Part shown: positions 21,691 to 37,000 of the stretch, piece by piece
Layout: each line of letters opens with the position of its first letter
How positions within the stretch are numbered: position 1 is the first letter of the stretch
Source of the DNA: Loxodes magnus
Lineage: Eukaryota > Ciliophora > Karyorelictea > Loxodida > Loxodidae
NCBI GenBank assembly: GCA_946699065.1
Contig: CAMPDV010001983.1
Span: forward strand, 19,801-83,800
Reading direction: 5' to 3'
Length of the DNA: 64,000 nt
The notes under the pieces: model-generated
Databases searched by the model: none
What the model saw: only the letters and a program-made list of their open reading frames with translations
Told to the model about the DNA's origin: nothing
Position numbers and translations under genes: made by a program

Positions 21691-22148
21691 AACATATTTT
21701 AAATAAATTTACAGTAAATTATATTAAACTAAAACTACGGCTTTATAAAATTTAATTTAAACTAAGTCTAGACATGCAGCTTTTTTTAAGCAAAATTTTC
21801 AAATAATCTTTATATGTCTTCTAAATTAAAAAAATTTTAACAATACACTTTTAAGGCCTGTAATAGATTCAATATTCATAAACACTTTTTTAAACAAAGT
21901 AAAATATTAATATTTTCTCTTGTTAAATTATTAAAAAGAAAATTCGTTTGCAAGTTTGCACACAATCATCTTTAAAATAAAATGTCAAATTTAGAGAATA
22001 AATTTAAAGTAGGAAATTAAAAGGTTTAAAAAGAATATGCATTTAGAATTTAAAATTAATTTAAAGATAGTAAAAAAATTTTAAGAATAACAATACGTAA
22101 AATAAAAAAAAAAGCAGACTTAAAATTCGAGCCAGAAATATGAGTTAA
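21691..22148. other. AT-rich junction between LINE and WD40 array
   Basis: Very AT-rich, with no motif seen. It separates the family A LINE from the 3' end of the array and may include unrecognised upstream LINE sequence. Confidence 0.5.
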
Positions 22149-25100
22149 TCAAAAAAATTGATTGATAGAATTTAAAGTTTTTATTTTATATAAAAATAAA
22201 ACTAAAAAAACAGAATATACAACATTAGTGTGACCACTCATGGTCTTACAGGTACCTGTCTTGACGTCCCATAGTCTCACCGTCTCATCATCACTTCCCG
22301 ATACGATGAACTCTGAATCACTGGATATAGCCACAGCAAATACAGAACTAATGTGACCACTCATGGTCTTACAGGTACCTGTCTTGACGTCCCATAGTCT
22401 CACCGTATAATCTTAACTTCCCGATACGATGAACTCTGAATCACTGGATATAGCCACAGCATATACAGAACTAATGTGACCACTCATGGTCTTACAGGTA
22501 CCTGTCTTGACGTCCCATAGTCTCACCGTATAATCTGCACTTCCCGATACGATGAACTCTGAATCACTGGATATAGCCACAGATAATAAAGTACTAGTGT
22601 GACCACTCATGGTCTTACAGGTACCTGTCTTGACGTCTCATAGTCTCACCGTCTAATCTAAACTTACCGATACGATGAACTCTGAATCACTGGATATAGC
22701 CACAGCAAATACAGAACTAATGTGACCACTCATGGTCTTACAGGTACCTGTCTTGACGTCCCATAGTCTCACCGTCTAATCATTACTTCCCGATACGATG
22801 AACTCTGAATCACTGGATATAGCCTCAGCATATACAGAACTAATGTGACCACTCATGGTCTTACAGGTACCTGTCTTGACGTCCCATAGTCTCACCGTCT
22901 AATCATTACTTCCCGATACGATGAACTCTGAATCACTGGATATAGCCACAGCAAATACAGAACTAATGTGACCACTCATGGTCTTACAGGTACCTGTCTT
23001 GACGTCCCATAGTCTTACCGTCTAATCTGCACTTCCCGATACGATGAACTCTGAATCACTGGATATAGCCACAGCAAATACAGAACTAATGTGACCACTC
23101 ATGGTCTTACAGGTACCTGTCTTGACGTCCCATAGTCTCACCGTCTAATCATTACTTCCCGATACGATGAACTCTGAATCACTGGATATAGCCACAGCAA
23201 ATACAGAACTAATGTGACCACTCATGGTCTTACAGGTACCTGTCTTGACGTCCCATAGTCTCACCGTCTCATCATCACTTCCCGATACGATGAACTCTGA
23301 ATCACTGGATATAGCCACAGATGATACAGAACTAATGTGACCACTCATGGTCTTACAGGTACCTGTCTTGACGTCCCATAGTCTCACCGTCTAATCATTA
23401 CTTCCCGATACGATGAACTCTGAATCACTGGATATAGCCACAGCAAATACAGAACTAATGTGACCACTCATGGTCTTACAGGTACCTGTCTTGACGTCCC
23501 ATAGTCTCACCGTCTAATCTAAACTTCCCGATACGATGAACTCTGAATCACTGGATATAGCCACAGCAAATACAGAACTAATGTGACCACTCATGGTCTT
23601 ACAGGTACCTGTCTTGACGTCCCATAGTCTCACCGTCTAATCATTACTTCCCGATACGATGAACTCTGAATCACTGGATATAGCCACAGCAAATACAGAA
23701 CTAATGTGACCACTCATGGTCTTACAGGTACCTGTCTTGACGTCCCATAGTCTCACCGTCTAATCATGACTTCCCGATACGATGAACTCTGAATCACTGG
23801 ATATTGCCACAGCATATACATAACATGTGTGACCACTCATGGTCTTACAGGTACCTGTCTTGACGTCCCATAGTCTCACCGTCTAATCTAAACTTACCGA
23901 TACGATGAACTCTGAATCACTGGATATAGCCACAGCAAATACAGAACTAATGTGACCACTCATGGTCTTACAGGTACCTGTCTTGACGTCCCATAGTCTC
24001 ACCGTCTAATCTACACTTCCCGATACGATGAACTCTGAATCACTGGATATAGCCTCAGCATATACAGAACTAATGTGACCACTCATGGTCTTACAGGTAA
24101 CTGTCTTGACGTCTCATAGTCTCGCCGTCTAATCATTACTTCCCGATACGATGAACTCTGAATCACTGGATATAGCCACAGCATATACATGACTAGTGTG
24201 ACCACTCATGGTCTTACAGGTACCTGTCTTGACGTCCCATAGTCTCACCGCATAATCATGACTTCCCGATACGATGAACTCTGAATCACTGGATATAGCC
24301 ACAGCAAATACAGAACTAATGTGACCACTCATGGTCTTACAGGTACCTGTCTTGACGTCCCATAGTCTCACCGTCTAATCATTACTTCCCGATACGATGA
24401 ACTCTGAATCACTGGATATAGCCACAGCAAATACAGAACTAATGTGACCACTCATGGTCTTACAGGTACCTGTCTTGACGTCCCATAGTCTCACCGTCTC
24501 ATCATCACTTCCCGATACGATGAACTCTGAATCACTGGATATAGCCACAGATGATACAGAACTAATGTGACCACTCATGGTCTTACAGGTACCTGTCTTG
24601 ACGTCCCATAGTCTTACCGTCTAATCATTACTTCCCGATACGATGAACTCTGAATCACTGGATATAGCCACAGCAAATACAGAACTAATGTGACCACTCA
24701 TGGTCTTACAGGTACCTGTCTTGACGTCTCATAGTCTCACCGTCTAATCATGACTTCCCGATACGATGAACTCTGAATCACTGGATATGGCCACAGATGA
24801 TACTCAACTAGTGTGACCACTCATGGTCTTACAGGTACCTGTCTTGACGTCCCATAGTCTCACCGTCTAATCATTACTTCCCGATACGATGAACTCTGAA
24901 TCACTGGATATAGCCACAGCAAATACAGAACTAATGTGACCACTCATGGTCTTACAGGTACCTGTCTTGACGTCCCATAGTCTCACCGTCTCATCATCAC
25001 TTCCCGATACGATGAACTCTGAATCACTGGATATAGCCACAGATGATACAGAACTAATGTGACCACTCATGGTCTTACAGGTACCTGTCTTGACGTCCCA

Positions 25101-26110
25101 TAGTCTTACCGTCTAATCATTACTTCCCGATACGATGAACTCTGAATCACTGGATATAGCCACAGCAAATACAGAACTAATGTGACCACTCATGGTCTTA
25201 CAGGTACCTGTCTTGACGTCTCATAGTCTCACCGTCTAATCATGACTTCCCGATACGATGAACTCTGAATCACTGGATATGGCCACAGATGATACTCAAC
25301 TAGTGTGACCACTCATGGTCTTACAGGTACCTGTCTTGACGTCCCATAGTCTTACCGTCTAATCATTACTTCCCGATACGATGAACTCTGAATCACTGGA
25401 TATAGCCTCAGCATATACAGAACTAATGTGACCACTCATGGTCTTACAGGTAACTGTCTTGACGTCTCATAGTCTCGCCGTCTAATCATTACTTCCCGAT
25501 ACGATGAACTCTGAATCACTGGATATAGCCACAGATGATACATGACTAGTGTGACCACTCATGGTCTTACAGGTACCTGTCTTGACGTCCCATAGTCTCA
25601 CCGCATAATCATGACTTCCCGATACGATGAACTCTGAATCACTGGATATAGCCACAGCAAATACAGAACTAATGTGACCACTCATGGTCTTACAGGTACC
25701 TGTCTTGACGTCCTTTAGTCTCACCCTCTAATCATGACTTCCCGATACGATGAACTCTGAATCACTGGATATAGCCACAGCAAATACAGAACTAATGTGA
25801 CCACTCATGGTCTTACAGGTACCTGTCTTGACGTCCCATAGTCTCACCCTCTAATCATGACTTCCCGATACGATGAACTCTGAATCACTGGATATAGCCA
25901 CAGCAAATACATAACATGTGTGACCACTCATGGTCTTACAGGTACCTGTCTTGACGTCCCATAGTCTCACCGTCTAATCATTACTTCCCGATACGATGAA
26001 CTCTGAATCACTGGATATAGCCTCAGCATATACATAATGTGTGTGACCACTCATGGTCTTACAGGTACCTTTCTTGACGTCCTTTAGTCTCACCGTCTAA
26101 TCATTACTTC
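22149..26110 (-). CDS. WD40 array segment, 3'-terminal frame block
   Basis: One reading frame (TAG=Gln, TGA=Trp) holds from a 1-base deletion at about 26110 to the array end, about 31 blades. The last blade breaks off after G-H-T-N-V-V-Y-S-V at about 22211, and about 20 unrelated residues follow to TGA at 22151-22149. There is no diverged closing blade like blades 6-7 of the intact gene, so the C-terminus looks truncated. Whether it is expressed is unknown. Confidence 0.5.
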
Positions 26111-27831
26111 CGATACGATGAACTCTGAATCACTGGATATAGCCACAGCAAATACAGAACTAATGTGACCACTCATGGTCTTACAGGTACCTGTCTTGAC
26201 GTCCCATAGTCTTACCGTCTAATCATTACTTCCCGATACGATGAACTCTGAATCACTGGATATAGCCACAGCAAATACAGAACTAATGTGACCACTCATG
26301 GTCTTACAGGTACCTGTCTTGACGTCTCATAGTCTCACCGTCTAATCATGACTTCCCGATACGATGAACTCTGAATCACTGGATATGGCCACAGATGATA
26401 CTCAACTAGTGTGACCACTCATGGTCTTACAGGTACCTGTCTTGACGTCCCATAGTCTCACCGTCTAATCATTACTTCCCGATACGATGAACTCTGAATC
26501 ACTGGATATAGCCACAGCAAATACAGAACTAATGTGACCACTCATGGTCTTACAGGTACCTGTCTTGACGTCCCATAGTCTCACCGTCTCATCATCACTT
26601 CCCGATACGATGAACTCTGAATCACTGGATATAGCCACAGATGATACAGAACTAATGTGACCACTCATGGTCTTACAGGTACCTGTCTTGACGTCCCATA
26701 GTCTTACCGTCTAATCATTACTTCCCGATACGATGAACTCTGAATCACTGGATATAGCCACAGCAAATACAGAACTAATGTGACCACTCATGGTCTTACA
26801 GGTACCTGTCTTGACGTCTCATAGTCTCACCGTCTAATCATGACTTCCCGATACGATGAACTCTGAATCACTGGATATGGCCACAGATGATACTCAACTA
26901 GTGTGACCACTCATGGTCTTACAGGTACCTGTCTTGACGTCCCATAGTCTTACCGTCTAATCATTACTTCCCGATACGATGAACTCTGAATCACTGGATA
27001 TAGCCTCAGCATATACAGAACTAATGTGACCACTCATGGTCTTACAGGTAACTGTCTTGACGTCTCATAGTCTCGCCGTCTAATCATTACTTCCCGATAC
27101 GATGAACTCTGAATCACTGGATATAGCCACAGATGATACATGACTAGTGTGACCACTCATGGTCTTACAGGTACCTGTCTTGACGTCCCATAGTCTCACC
27201 GCATAATCATGACTTCCCGATACGATGAACTCTGAATCACTGGATATAGCCACAGCAAATACAGAACTAATGTGACCACTCATGGTCTTACAGGTACCTG
27301 TCTTGACGTCCCATAGTCTCACCGTCTAATCATGACTTCCCGATACGATGAACTCTGAATCACTGGATATAGCCACAGCAAATACAGAACTAATGTGACC
27401 ACTCATGGTCTTACAGGTACCTGTCTTGACGTCCCATAGTCTCACCGTCTAATCATTACTTCCCGATACGATGAACTCTGAATCACTGGATATAGCCACA
27501 GATCATACATAACATGTGTGACCACTCATGGTCTTACAGGTACCTGTCTTGACGTCCCATAGTCTCACCGTCTAATCATTACTTCCCGATACGATGAACT
27601 CTGAATCACTGGATATAGCCACAGATCATACATAACATGTGTGACCACTCATGGTCTTACAGGTACCTGTCTTGACGTCCCATAGTCTCACCGTCTAATC
27701 ATTACTTCCCGATACGATGAACTCTGAATCACTGGATATAGCCTCAGCATATACATAATGTGTGTGACCACTCATGGTCTTACAGGTACCTTTCTTGACG
27801 TCCTTTAGTCTCACCGTCTAATCATTACTTC
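26111..27831 (-). CDS. WD40 array segment, frame block
   Basis: About 14 blades in one frame between identical 1-base deletions (ACTTCCGAT for ACTTCCCGAT) at about 26110 and 27831. Both deletions sit in the same multi-unit context, an A-E-A blade followed by an R-L-K-D blade, so the frameshift was copied by segmental duplication. Part of a broken or reservoir ORF. Confidence 0.4.
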
Positions 27832-30800
27832 CGATACGATGAACTCTGAATCACTGGATATAGCCACAGCATATACAGAACTAATGTGACCACTCATGGT
27901 CTTACAGGTACCTGTCTTGACGTCCCATAGTCTCACCGTATAATCATGACTTCCCGATACGATGAACTCTGAATCACTGGATATAGCCACAGATGATACA
28001 TGACTAATGTGACCACTCATGGTCTTACAGGTACCTGTCTTGACGTCCCATAGTCTTACCGTCTAATCTGCACTTCCCGATACGATGAACTCTGAATCAC
28101 TGGATATAGCCACAGATGATACAACACTAGTGTGACCACTCATGGTCTTACAGGTACCTGTCTTGACGTCCCATAGTCTCACCGTCTAATCTACACTTCC
28201 CGATACGATGAACTCTGAATCACTGGATATAGCCTCAGCATATACAGAACTAATGTGACCACTCATGGTCTTACAGGTAACTGTCTTGACGTCTCATAGT
28301 CTCGCCGTCTAATCATGACTTCCCGATACGATGAACTCTGAATCACTGGATATAGCCACAGATGATACATGACTAGTGTGACCACTCATGGTCTTACAGG
28401 TACCTGTCTTGACGTCCCATAGTCTCACCGCATAATCATGACTTCCCGATACGATGAACTCTGAATCACTGGATATAGCCACAGCAAATACAGAACTAAT
28501 GTGACCACTCATGGTCTTACAGGTACCTGTCTTGACGTCCCATAGTCTCACCGTCTAATCATTACTTCCCGATACGATGAACTCTGAATCACTGGATATA
28601 GCCACAGCAAATACAGAACTAATGTGACCACTCATGGTCTTACAGGTACCTGTCTTGACGTCCCATAGTCTCACCGTCTCATCATCACTTCCCGATACGA
28701 TGAACTCTGAATCACTGGATATAGCCACAGATGATACAGAACTAATGTGACCACTCATGGTCTTACAGGTACCTGTCTTGACGTCCCATAGTCTTACCGT
28801 CTAATCATTACTTCCCGATACGATGAACTCTGAATCACTGGATATAGCCACAGCAAATACAGAACTAATGTGACCACTCATGGTCTTACAGGTACCTGTC
28901 TTGACGTCTCATAGTCTCACCGTCTAATCTAAACTTACCGATACGATGAACTCTGAATCACTGGATATAGCCTCAGCATATACAGAACTAATGTGACCAC
29001 TCATGGTCTTACAGGTACCTGTCTTGACGTCCCATAGTCTCACCGTCTAATCATTACTTCCCGATACGATGAACTCTGAATCACTGGATATAGCCACAGC
29101 AAATACAGAACTAATGTGACCACTCATGGTCTTACAGGTACCTGTCTTGACGTCCCATAGTCTCACCGTCTAATCATCACTTCCCGATACGATGAACTCT
29201 GAATCACTGGATATAGCCACAGATCATACATAACATGTGTGACCACTCATGGTCTTACAGGTACCTGTCTTGACGTCCCATAGTCTCACCGTCTAATCAT
29301 TACTTACCGATACGATGAACTCTGAATCACTGGATATAGCCACAGCATATACAGAACTAATGTGACCACTCATGGTCTTACAGGTACCTGTCTTGACGTC
29401 CCATAGTCTCACCGTATTATCTAAACTTACCGATACGATGAACTCTGAATCACTGGATATAGCCACATCATATACAGAACTAATGTGACCACTCATGGTC
29501 TTACAGGTACCTGTCTTGACGTCCCATAGTCTCACCGCATAATCATGACTTCCCGATACGATGAACTCTGAATCACTGGATATAGCCACAGCAAATACAG
29601 AACTAATGTGACCACTCATGGTCTTACAGGTACCTGTCTTGACGTCCCATAGTCTCACCGCATAATCATGACTTCCCGATACGATGAACTCTGAATCACT
29701 GGATATAGCCACAGCAAATACAGAACTAATGTGACCACTCATGGTCTTACAGGTACCTGTCTTGACGTCCCATAGTCTTACCGTCTAATCTGCACTTCCC
29801 GATACGATGAACTCTGAATCACTGGATATAGCCACAGCAAATACAGAACTAATGTGACCACTCATGGTCTTACAGGTACCTGTCTTGACGTCCTTTAGTC
29901 TCACCGTCTAATCATGACTTCCCGATACGATGAACTCTGAATCACTGGATATAGCCACAGCAAATACAGAACTAATGTGACCACTCATGGTCTTACAGGT
30001 ACCTGTCTTGACGTCCCATAGTCTCACCGTCTAATCATGACTTCCCGATACGATGAACTCTGAATCACTGGATATTGCCACAGCATATACAGAACTAATG
30101 TGACCACTCATGGTCTTACAGGTACCTGTCTTGACGTCCCATAGTCTCACCGTCTAATCATTACTTCCCGATACGATGAACTCTGAATCACTGGATATTG
30201 CCACAGCATATACAGAACTAATGTGACCACTCATGGTCTTACAGGTACCTGTCTTGACGTCCCATAGTCTCACCGTCTAATCATTACTTCCCGATACGAT
30301 GAACTCTGAATCACTGGATATAGCCACAGATGATACAGAACTAATGTGACCACTCATGGTCTTACAGGTACCTGTCTTGACGTCCCATAGTCTCACCGTC
30401 TAATCATGACTTCCCGATACGATGAACTCTGAATCACTGGATATAGCCACAGCAAATACAGAACTAATGTGACCACTCATGGTCTTACAGGTACCTGTCT
30501 TGACGTCCCATAGTCTCACCGTCTAATCATTACTTCCCGATACGATGAACTCTGAATCACTGGATATAGCCACAGCAAATACAGAACTAATGTGACCACT
30601 CATGGTCTTACAGGTACCTGTCTTGACGTCCTTTAGTCTCACCGTCTAATCATGACTTCCCGATACGATGAACTCTGAATCACTGGATATAGCCACAGCA
30701 AATACAGAACTAATGTGACCACTCATGGTCTTACAGGTACCTGTCTTGACGTCCCATAGTCTCACCGTCTAATCATTACTTCCCGATACGATGAACTCTG

Positions 30801-31028
30801 AATCACTGGATATAGCCACAGATGATACATGACTAGTGTGACCACTCATGGTCTTACAGGTACCTGTCTTGACGTCCCATAGTCTCACCGCATAATCATG
30901 ACTTCCCGATACGATGAACTCTGAATCACTGGATATAGCCTCAGCATATACATAATGTGTGTGACCACTCATGGTCTTACAGGTACCTTTCTTGACGTCC
31001 TTTAGTCTCACCGTCTAATCATTACTTC
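27832..31028 (-). CDS. WD40 array segment, frame block
   Basis: About 26 blades in one frame, bounded by the same duplicated 1-base deletion at about 27831 and 31028. It includes three consecutive frames open even in the standard code (29293-29742), where the TAG position is replaced by Tyr or Asn codons. Confidence 0.4.
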
Positions 31029-34000
31029 CGATACGATGAACTCTGAATCACTGGATATAGCCACAGATGATACAGAACTAATGTGACCACTCATGGTCTT
31101 ACAGGTACCTGTCTTGACGTCCCATAGTCTTACCGTCTAATCTGCACTTCCCGATACGATGAACTCTGAATCACTGGATATAGCCACAGCAAATACAGAA
31201 CTAATGTGACCACTCATGGTCTTACAGGTACCTGTCTTGACGTCCTTTAGTCTCACCGTCTAATCATGACTTCCCGATACGATGAACTCTGAATCACTGG
31301 ATATAGCCACAGCAAATACAGAACTAATGTGACCACTCATGGTCTTACAGGTACCTGTCTTGACGTCCCATAGTCTCACCGTCTAATCATTACTTCCCGA
31401 TACGATGAACTCTGAATCACTGGATATAGCCACAGCATATACAGAACTAATGTGACCACTCATGGTCTTACAGGTACCTGTCTTGACGTCCCATAGTCTC
31501 ACCGTATTATCTAAACTTACCGATACGATGAACTCTGAATCACTGGATATAGCCACAGCAAATACAGAACTAATGTGACCACTCATGGTCTTACAGGTAC
31601 CTGTCTTGACGTCCCATAGTCTCACCGTCTAATCATTACTTCCCGATACGATGAACTCTGAATCACTGGATATAGCCTCAGCATATACAGAACTAATGTG
31701 ACCACTCATGGTCTTACAGGTAACTGTCTTGACGTCTCATAGTCTCGCCGTCTAATCATTACTTCCCGATACGATGAACTCTGAATCACTGGATATAGCC
31801 ACAGATGATACATGACTAGTGTGACCACTCATGGTCTTACAGGTACCTGTCTTGACGTCCCATAGTCTCACCGCATAATCATGACTTCCCGATACGATGA
31901 ACTCTGAATCACTGGATATAGCCACAGCAAATACAGAACTAATGTGACCACTCATGGTCTTACAGGTACCTGTCTTGACGTCCCATAGTCTCACCGTCTA
32001 ATCATTACTTCCCGATACGATGAACTCTGAATCACTGGATATAGCCACAGCAAATACAGAACTAATGTGACCACTCATGGTCTTACAGGTACCTGTCTTG
32101 ACGTCCCATAGTCTCACCGTCTAATCATGACTTCCCGATACGATGAACTCTGAATCACTGGATATAGCCACAGATCATACATAACATGTGTGACCACTCA
32201 TGGTCTTACAGGTACCTGTCTTGACGTCCCATAGTCTCACCGTCTAATCTAAACTTACCGATACGATGAACTCTGAATCACTGGATATAGCCACAGCAAA
32301 TACAGAACTAATGTGACCACTCATGGTCTTACAGGTACCTGTCTTGACGTCCCATAGTCTCACCGTCTAATCATTACTTCCCGATACGATGAACTCTGAA
32401 TCACTGGATATAGCCTCAGCATATACAGAACTAATGTGACCACTCATGGTCTTACAGGTAACTGTCTTGACGTCTCATAGTCTCGCCGTCTAATCATTAC
32501 TTCCCGATACGATGAACTCTGAATCACTGGATATAGCCACAGCAAATACAGAACTAATGTGACCACTCATGGTCTTACAGGTACCTGTCTTGACGTCCTT
32601 TAGTCTCACCGTCTAATCATGACTTCCCGATACGATGAACTCTGAATCACTGGATATAGCCACAGCAAATACAGAACTAATGTGACCACTCATGGTCTTA
32701 CAGGTACCTGTCTTGACGTCCCATAGTCTCACCGTCTAATCATTACTTCCCGATACGATGAACTCTGAATCACTGGATATAGCCACATCATATACAGAAC
32801 TAATGTGACCACTCATGGTCTTACAGGTACCTGTCTTGACGTCCCATAGTCTCACCGTCTAATCATTACTTCCCGATACGATGAACTCTGAATCACTGGA
32901 TATAGCCACAGCAAATACAGAACTAATGTGACCACTCATGGTCTTACAGGTACCTGTCTTGACGTCCCATAGTCTCACCGTCTAATCATGACTTCCCGAT
33001 ACGATGAACTCTGAATCACTGGATATAGCCACAGATGATACATGACTAATGTGACCACTCATGGTCTTACAGGTACCTGTCTTGACGTCTCATAGTCTCA
33101 CCGTCTAATCTAAACTTACCGATACGATGAACTCTGAATCACTGGATATAGCCACAGCAAATACAGAACTAATGTGACCACTCATGGTCTTACAGGTACA
33201 TGTCTTGACGTCCCATAGTCTCACCGTCTAATCATTACTTCCCGATACGATGAACTCTGAATCACTGGATATAGCCTCAGCATATACAGAACTAATGTGA
33301 CCACTCATGGTCTTACAGGTACCTGTCTTGACGTCCCATAGTCTCACCGTCTAATCATTACTTCCCGATACGATGAACTCTGAATCACTGGATATAGCCA
33401 CAGATGATACATGACTAGTGTGACCACTCATGGTCTTACAGGTACCTGTCTTGACGTCCCATAGTCTCACCGCATAATCATGACTTCCCGATACGATGAA
33501 CTCTGAATCACTGGATATAGCCACAGCAAATACAGAACTAATGTGACCACTCATGGTCTTACAGGTACCTGTCTTGACGTCCCATAGTCTCACCGTCTAA
33601 TCATTACTTCCCGATACGATGAACTCTGAATCACTGGATATAGCCACAGCAAATACAGAACTAATGTGACCACTCATGGTCTTACAGGTACCTGTCTTGA
33701 CGTCCCATAGTCTCACCGTCTAATCATTACTTCCCGATACGATGAACTCTGAATCACTGGATATAGCCACAGCAAATACAGAACTAATGTGACCACTCAT
33801 GGTCTTACAGGTACCTGTCTTGACGTCCCATAGTCTCACCGTCTAATCATTACTTCCCGATACGATGAACTCTGAATCACTGGATATAGCCACAGCAAAT
33901 ACAGAACTAATGTGACCACTCATGGTCTTACAGGTACCTTTCTTGACGTCCTTTAGTCTCACCGTCTAATCATGACTTCCCGATACGATGAACTCTGAAT

Positions 34001-37000
34001 CACTGGATATAGCCACAGCATATACATAATGTGTGTGACCACTCATGGTCTTACAGGTACCTGTCTTGACGTCCCATAGTCTCACCGTCTAATCTAAACT
34101 TACCGATACGATGAACTCTGAATCACTGGATATAGCCACAGCATATACAGAACTAATGTGACCACTCATGGTCTTACAGGTACCTGTCTTGACGTCCTTT
34201 AGTCTCACCGTCTAATCATGACTTCCCGATACGATGAACTCTGAATCACTGGATATAGCCACAGCATATACATAATGTGTGTGACCACTCATGGTCTTAC
34301 AGGTACCTGTCTTGACGTCCCATAGTCTCACCGTCTAATCATTACTTCCCGATACGATGAACTCTGAATCACTGGATATAGCCACAGCAAATACAGAACT
34401 AATGTGACCACTCATGGTCTTACAGGTACCTGTCTTGACGTCCCATAGTCTCACCGCATAATCATGACTTCCCGATACGATGAACTCTGAATCACTGGAT
34501 ATAGCCACAGCAAATACAGAACTAATGTGACCACTCATGGTCTTACAGGTACCTGTCTTGACGTCCTTTAGTCTCACCCTCTAATCATGACTTCCCGATA
34601 CGATGAACTCTGAATCACTGGATATAGCCACAGCAAATACAGAACTAATGTGACCACTCATGGTCTTACAGGTACCTGTCTTGACGTCCCATAGTCTCAC
34701 CCTCTAATCATGACTTCCCGATACGATGAACTCTGAATCACTGGATATAGCCACAGCAAATACAGAACTAATTTGACCACTCATGGTCTTACAGGTACCT
34801 GTCTTGACGTCCCATAGTCTCACCGTCTAATCATGACTTCCCGATACGATGAACTCTGAATCACTGGATATAGCCACAGATCATACATGACTAGTGTGAC
34901 CACTCATGGTCTTACAGGTACCTGTCTTGACGTCCCATAGTCTCACCGTCTAATCTAAACTTACCGATACGATGAACTCTGAATCACTGGATATAGCCAC
35001 AGCATATACAGAACTAATGTGACCACTCATGGTCTTACAGGTACCTGTCTTGACGTCCCATAGTCTCACCGTCTAATCATTACTTCCCGATACGATGAAC
35101 TCTGAATCACTGGATATAGCCACAGCAAATACAGAACTAATGTGACCACTCATGGTCTTACAGGTACCTGTCTTGACGTCCCATAGTCTCACCGTCTAAT
35201 CATGACTTCCCGATACGATGAACTCTGAATCACTGGATATAGCCTCAGCATATACAGAACTAATGTGACCACTCATGGTCTTACAGGTACCTGTCTTGAC
35301 GTCTCATAGTCTCGCCGTCTAATCATTACTTCCCGATACGATGAACTCTGAATCACTGGATATAGCCACAGATGATACATGACTAGTGTGACCACTCATG
35401 GTCTTACAGGTACCTGTCTTGACGTCCCATAGTCTCACCGCATAATCATGACTTCCCGATACGATGAACTCTGAATCACTGGATATAGCCACAGCAAATA
35501 CAGAACTAATGTGACCACTCATGGTCTTACAGGTACCTGTCTTGACGTCCTTTAGTCTCACCCTCTAATCATGACTTCCCGATACGATGAACTCTGAATC
35601 ACTGGATATAGCCACAGCAAATACAGAACTAATGTGACCACTCATGGTCTTACAGGTACCTGTCTTGACGTCCCATAGTCTCACCGTCTAATCATTACTT
35701 CCCGATACGATGAACTCTGAATCACTGGATATAGCCACAGCAAATACAGAACTAATGTGACCACTCATGGTCTTACAGGTACCTGTCTTGACGTCCCATA
35801 GTCTCACCGTCTAATCATTACTTCCCGATACGATGAACTCTGAATCACTGGATATAGCCACAGCAAATACAGAACTAATGTGACCACTCATGGTCTTACA
35901 GGTACCTGTCTTGACGTCCCATAGTCTCACCGTCTAATCATTACTTCCCGATACGATGAACTCTGAATCACTGGATATAGCCACAGCATATACAGAACTA
36001 ATGTGACCACTCATGGTCTTACAGGTACCTGTCTTGACGTCCCATAGTCTCACCGTCTAATCTAAACTTACCGATACGATGAACTCTGAATCACTGGATA
36101 TAGCCACAGCAAATACAGAACTAATGTGACCACTCATGGTCTTACAGGTACCTGTCTTGACGTCCCATAGTCTCACCGTATAATCATTACTTCCCGATAC
36201 GATGAACTCTGAATCACTGGATATAGCCACAGATGATACATGACTAATGTGACCACTCATGGTCTTACAGGTACCTGTCTTGACGTCCCATAGTCTCACC
36301 GTCTAATCTAAACTTACCGATACGATGAACTCTGAATCACTGGATATAGCCACAGCAAATACAGAACTAATGTGACCACTCATGGTCTTACAGGTACCTG
36401 TCTTGACGTCCCATAGTCTCACCGTCTAATCATTACTTCCCGATACGATGAACTCTGAATCACTGGATATAGCCACAGATGATACATGACTAATGTGACC
36501 ACTCATGGTCTTACAGGTACCTGTCTTGACGTCCCATAGTCTCACCGCATAATCATGACTTCCCGATACGATGAACTCTGAATCACTGGATATAGCCACA
36601 GCAAATACAGAACTAATGTGACCACTCATGGTCTTACAGGTACCTGTCTTGACGTCCCATAGTCTCACCGTCTAATCATGACTTCCCGATACGATGAACT
36701 CTGAATCACTGGATATAGCCTCAGCATATACAGAACTAATGTGACCACTCATGGTCTTACAGGTACCTGTCTTGACGTCCCATAGTCTCACCGTCTAATC
36801 TAAACTTACCGATACGATGAACTCTGAATCACTGGATATAGCCACAGCATATACAGAACTAATGTGACCACTCATGGTCTTACAGGTACCTGTCTTGACG
36901 TCCCATAGTCTCACCGCATAATCATGACTTCCCGATACGATGAACTCTGAATCACTGGATATAGCCACAGCAAATACAGAACTAATGTGACCACTCATGG

